The notes under the pieces are model-generated. The model saw only the letters and a list, made by a program, of their open reading frames with translations. It was not told the origin of the DNA and did no database searches. From positions 1-6,205 of the forward strand of contig JAJYBT010000175.1 of assembly GCA_021778875.1 (NCBI GenBank): a stretch of DNA of 6,205 nt, given 5' to 3'. The stretch's first letter is position 1, and each line of letters begins with the position of its first letter. Positions 5,124-6,205 of this stretch are shown here, one piece after another. Both the position numbers and the translations under genes were made by a program. This DNA is from Acidobacteriota bacterium (lineage in GTDB: Bacteria > Acidobacteriota > Terriglobia > Terriglobales > Acidobacteriaceae).

Positions 5124-5468
5124 GTGGCACTTACAATTGCTTCCCGTGAAGTGGACGGCGTTACCGTGTTGGACCTCAGCGGTCGGGTAACTCTCGGCGA
5201 GGGCAGTGTGCAGTTGCGCGAGGCGATCCGCGACCTCATCAGCAAGGGCTCCCACAAGATTCTGCTGAATATGGGCGAAGTCAATTACATCGATAGCTCG
5301 GGGCTCGGTGAACTGGTCAGCGCCTACACCACCGCCAAGAACCAGTCTGCTTCCGTCAAGCTCCTCAGCCTGACCCACAAGGTCAAGGATGTGTTGCAGC
5401 TCACCAAGCTCTACACCGTCTTTGATGTGTTCGACGATGAGGCCAGCGCCATCGCCTCCTACAAGTAA
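5124..5468 (+). CDS. Anti-sigma factor antagonist (STAS domain, SpoIIAA/RsbV-like)
   Basis: The protein has 114 residues, a single STAS domain starting MALTIASREVDGVTVLDLSGRV. The key loop is NYIDSSGLGEL (54-64). By alignment with SpoIIAA and RsbV, the first serine after the aspartate (Ser58) is the kinase target. The flanking GRVTLGEGSVQLREAI and LLSLTHKVKDVLQLTKLYTVFDVFDDEASAI segments give the usual alternating strands and helices. In the unphosphorylated state such proteins bind the RsbW-type kinase, releasing its sigma factor. The RsbW-like gene upstream is the evident partner, but the 135-bp gap and own promoter allow separate expression and thus a changeable kinase-to-antagonist ratio. 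This is the reverse of the rsbV-rsbW order in Bacillus. A strong terminator follows the stop by 35 bases. Confidence 0.92.
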   Translation: MALTIASREVDGVTVLDLSGRVTLGEGSVQLREAIRDLISKGSHKILLNMGEVNYIDSSGLGELVSAYTTAKNQSASVKLLSLTHKVKDVLQLTKLYTVFDVFDDEASAIASYK

Positions 5469-5503
5469 CCGGGGTCATCTCCTCCTCCTGGCGACTGATA
5501 AAC

Positions 5504-5538
5504 GAAAAGGCCACCCCGCATCGCGGAGTGGCCTTTTC
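5504..5538. terminator. Bidirectional intrinsic terminator
   Basis: Arms GAAAAGGCCAC (5504-5514) and GTGGCCTTTTC (5528-5538) are perfectly complementary over 11 bases. An inner CCGC/GCGG stem sits around an ATC loop, with one C-A mismatch between the two stems. Both strands end in TTTT, so it serves the STAS gene (stop at 5468) and the convergent lemA gene (stop at 5556). Confidence 0.92.
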
Positions 5539-5555
5539 TCGTCTCTGCCTCCAGC

Positions 5556-6134
5556 CTAGAACTTCACCGTCGGTGCAGTCCTTGCCGCAGCGCTGGCTTC
5601 AAAGTAGGCCTCGTTCGCGTGGAAGCCCAGGATGCTCGCCCAGACGCTGTTCGGAAACTGCCGTACAAACGTGTTGTAGTCCCGCAGCGTGTCGTTGTAG
5701 CGTCGCCGCGACACCTTGATGCGGTTCTCCGTCCCCGCCAGCTCATCCTGCAGCCGCATGAACTGCTCGCTCGACCGCAGCTGCGGATAGTTCTCCGTCA
5801 GCATCAGCAGCCGTCCCAGCGCGGAGTCCAGTTGTCCGTTCGCCGCCATCCGGGCCTGCGGTCCCTGCGCATTCAGCATCCCCGCCCGCGCGTTGGCAAT
5901 GTCGCCAAACACCGTGCTCTCTTCCTTCGTAAAGCCCTTCACCGTCTCCACAAGGTTCGGAATCAGGTCAGCCCGCCGTTGCAGGTCCGCGTCCACGTCC
6001 GACCACGCCTTCTTCACGGATTCATCCTTGGCCACCAGCTGATGCTGCGTGCTCACAAAGCTGCCGTACACAAACATCCCGGCAACCAGAAAGACTCCCA
6101 CCACCGCCAGAAAAATTACCAGTCCACGACGCAT
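5556..6134 (-). CDS. lemA: LemA family membrane-anchored protein
   Basis: The protein has 192 residues, normal for the family. An N-terminal membrane anchor (about 5-27, LVIFLAVVGVFLVAGMFVYGSFV) is followed by long helices. Family signatures are LQRRADLIPNLVETVKGF (51-68), LLMLTENYPQLRSSEQF (109-125), GTENRIKVSRRRYNDTLRDYN (134-154) and RQFPNSVWASILGF (158-171). The C-terminal TAPTVKF is also typical of the family ending. LemA proteins have an N-terminal membrane helix with the helical body outside the cytosol; the biochemical role is not settled. They are often encoded with TPM/YgcG-type proteins, but the window ends 71 bases upstream of the start, so this cannot be checked. A GGAGGAGAAAGGGA tract precedes the ATG and provides the ribosome binding site. 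Confidence 0.92.
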   Translation of the reverse strand: MRRGLVIFLAVVGVFLVAGMFVYGSFVSTQHQLVAKDESVKKAWSDVDADLQRRADLIPNLVETVKGFTKEESTVFGDIANARAGMLNAQGPQARMAANGQLDSALGRLLMLTENYPQLRSSEQFMRLQDELAGTENRIKVSRRRYNDTLRDYNTFVRQFPNSVWASILGFHANEAYFEASAAARTAPTVKF

Positions 6135-6205
6135 ACAGTCCCTTTCTCCTCCGGCCCTCGCACAGCATGGGCCCCGTCCAACATCGCTCTGCTGCCTACC
6201 AGTCG
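6135..6205. other. Sequence upstream of lemA, no feature recognised
   Basis: These 71 bases hold only the lemA ribosome binding site near their left edge. I see no clear promoter or start of another gene before the window ends. Confidence 0.4.

Overview
This is a GC-rich window with the look of a free-living soil or environmental bacterium. The gene styles would fit an acidobacterium: a soluble PRC-MgtE_N-CBS protein, a Gln/Arg-rich secreted protein, a separated anti-sigma/STAS pair, and an ArsR-SRPBCC cassette. No ribosomal gene is present, so that placement is inference only. I see no mobile element, CRISPR array, tRNA or rRNA.

Layout. Bases 1-587 (+) hold the 3' end of an AHSA1/SRPBCC-type protein gene, followed 23 bp later by an ArsR-family regulator. 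A strong hairpin at 604-638 lies between this pair and the next, converging gene. Bases 722-4355 (-) hold three genes: a soluble protein with PRC-barrel, MgtE-N and CBS domains (3099-4355), a large nitronate monooxygenase-like flavoprotein (1506-2978), and a secreted, very Gln/Arg-rich coiled-coil protein (722-1369). These three have gaps of 120-136 bp, each with dyads or repeats that look regulatory, so they are probably separate transcription units rather than one operon. Bases 4548-5468 (+) hold an RsbW/SpoIIAB-like anti-sigma kinase and, 135 bp on, a SpoIIAA/RsbV-like STAS antagonist with its own candidate promoter. A clear bidirectional terminator (5504-5538) separates this pair from a convergent lemA gene (5556-6134, -).

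How the genes work together. The RsbW-like kinase and STAS protein are the two halves of a partner-switching module that would sequester or release a sigma factor encoded elsewhere. The ArsR regulator probably controls itself and the SRPBCC gene. The other genes have no evident shared pathway. The most unusual material is regulatory and architectural: three copies of a TGGCACT element in front of the nitronate monooxygenase gene, a CRP-like dyad in front of the secreted Gln/Arg-rich protein gene, a Mg-sensor-like protein with no channel domain, and a partner-switching pair in reversed, uncoupled order. No clearly new multi-gene system is evident.
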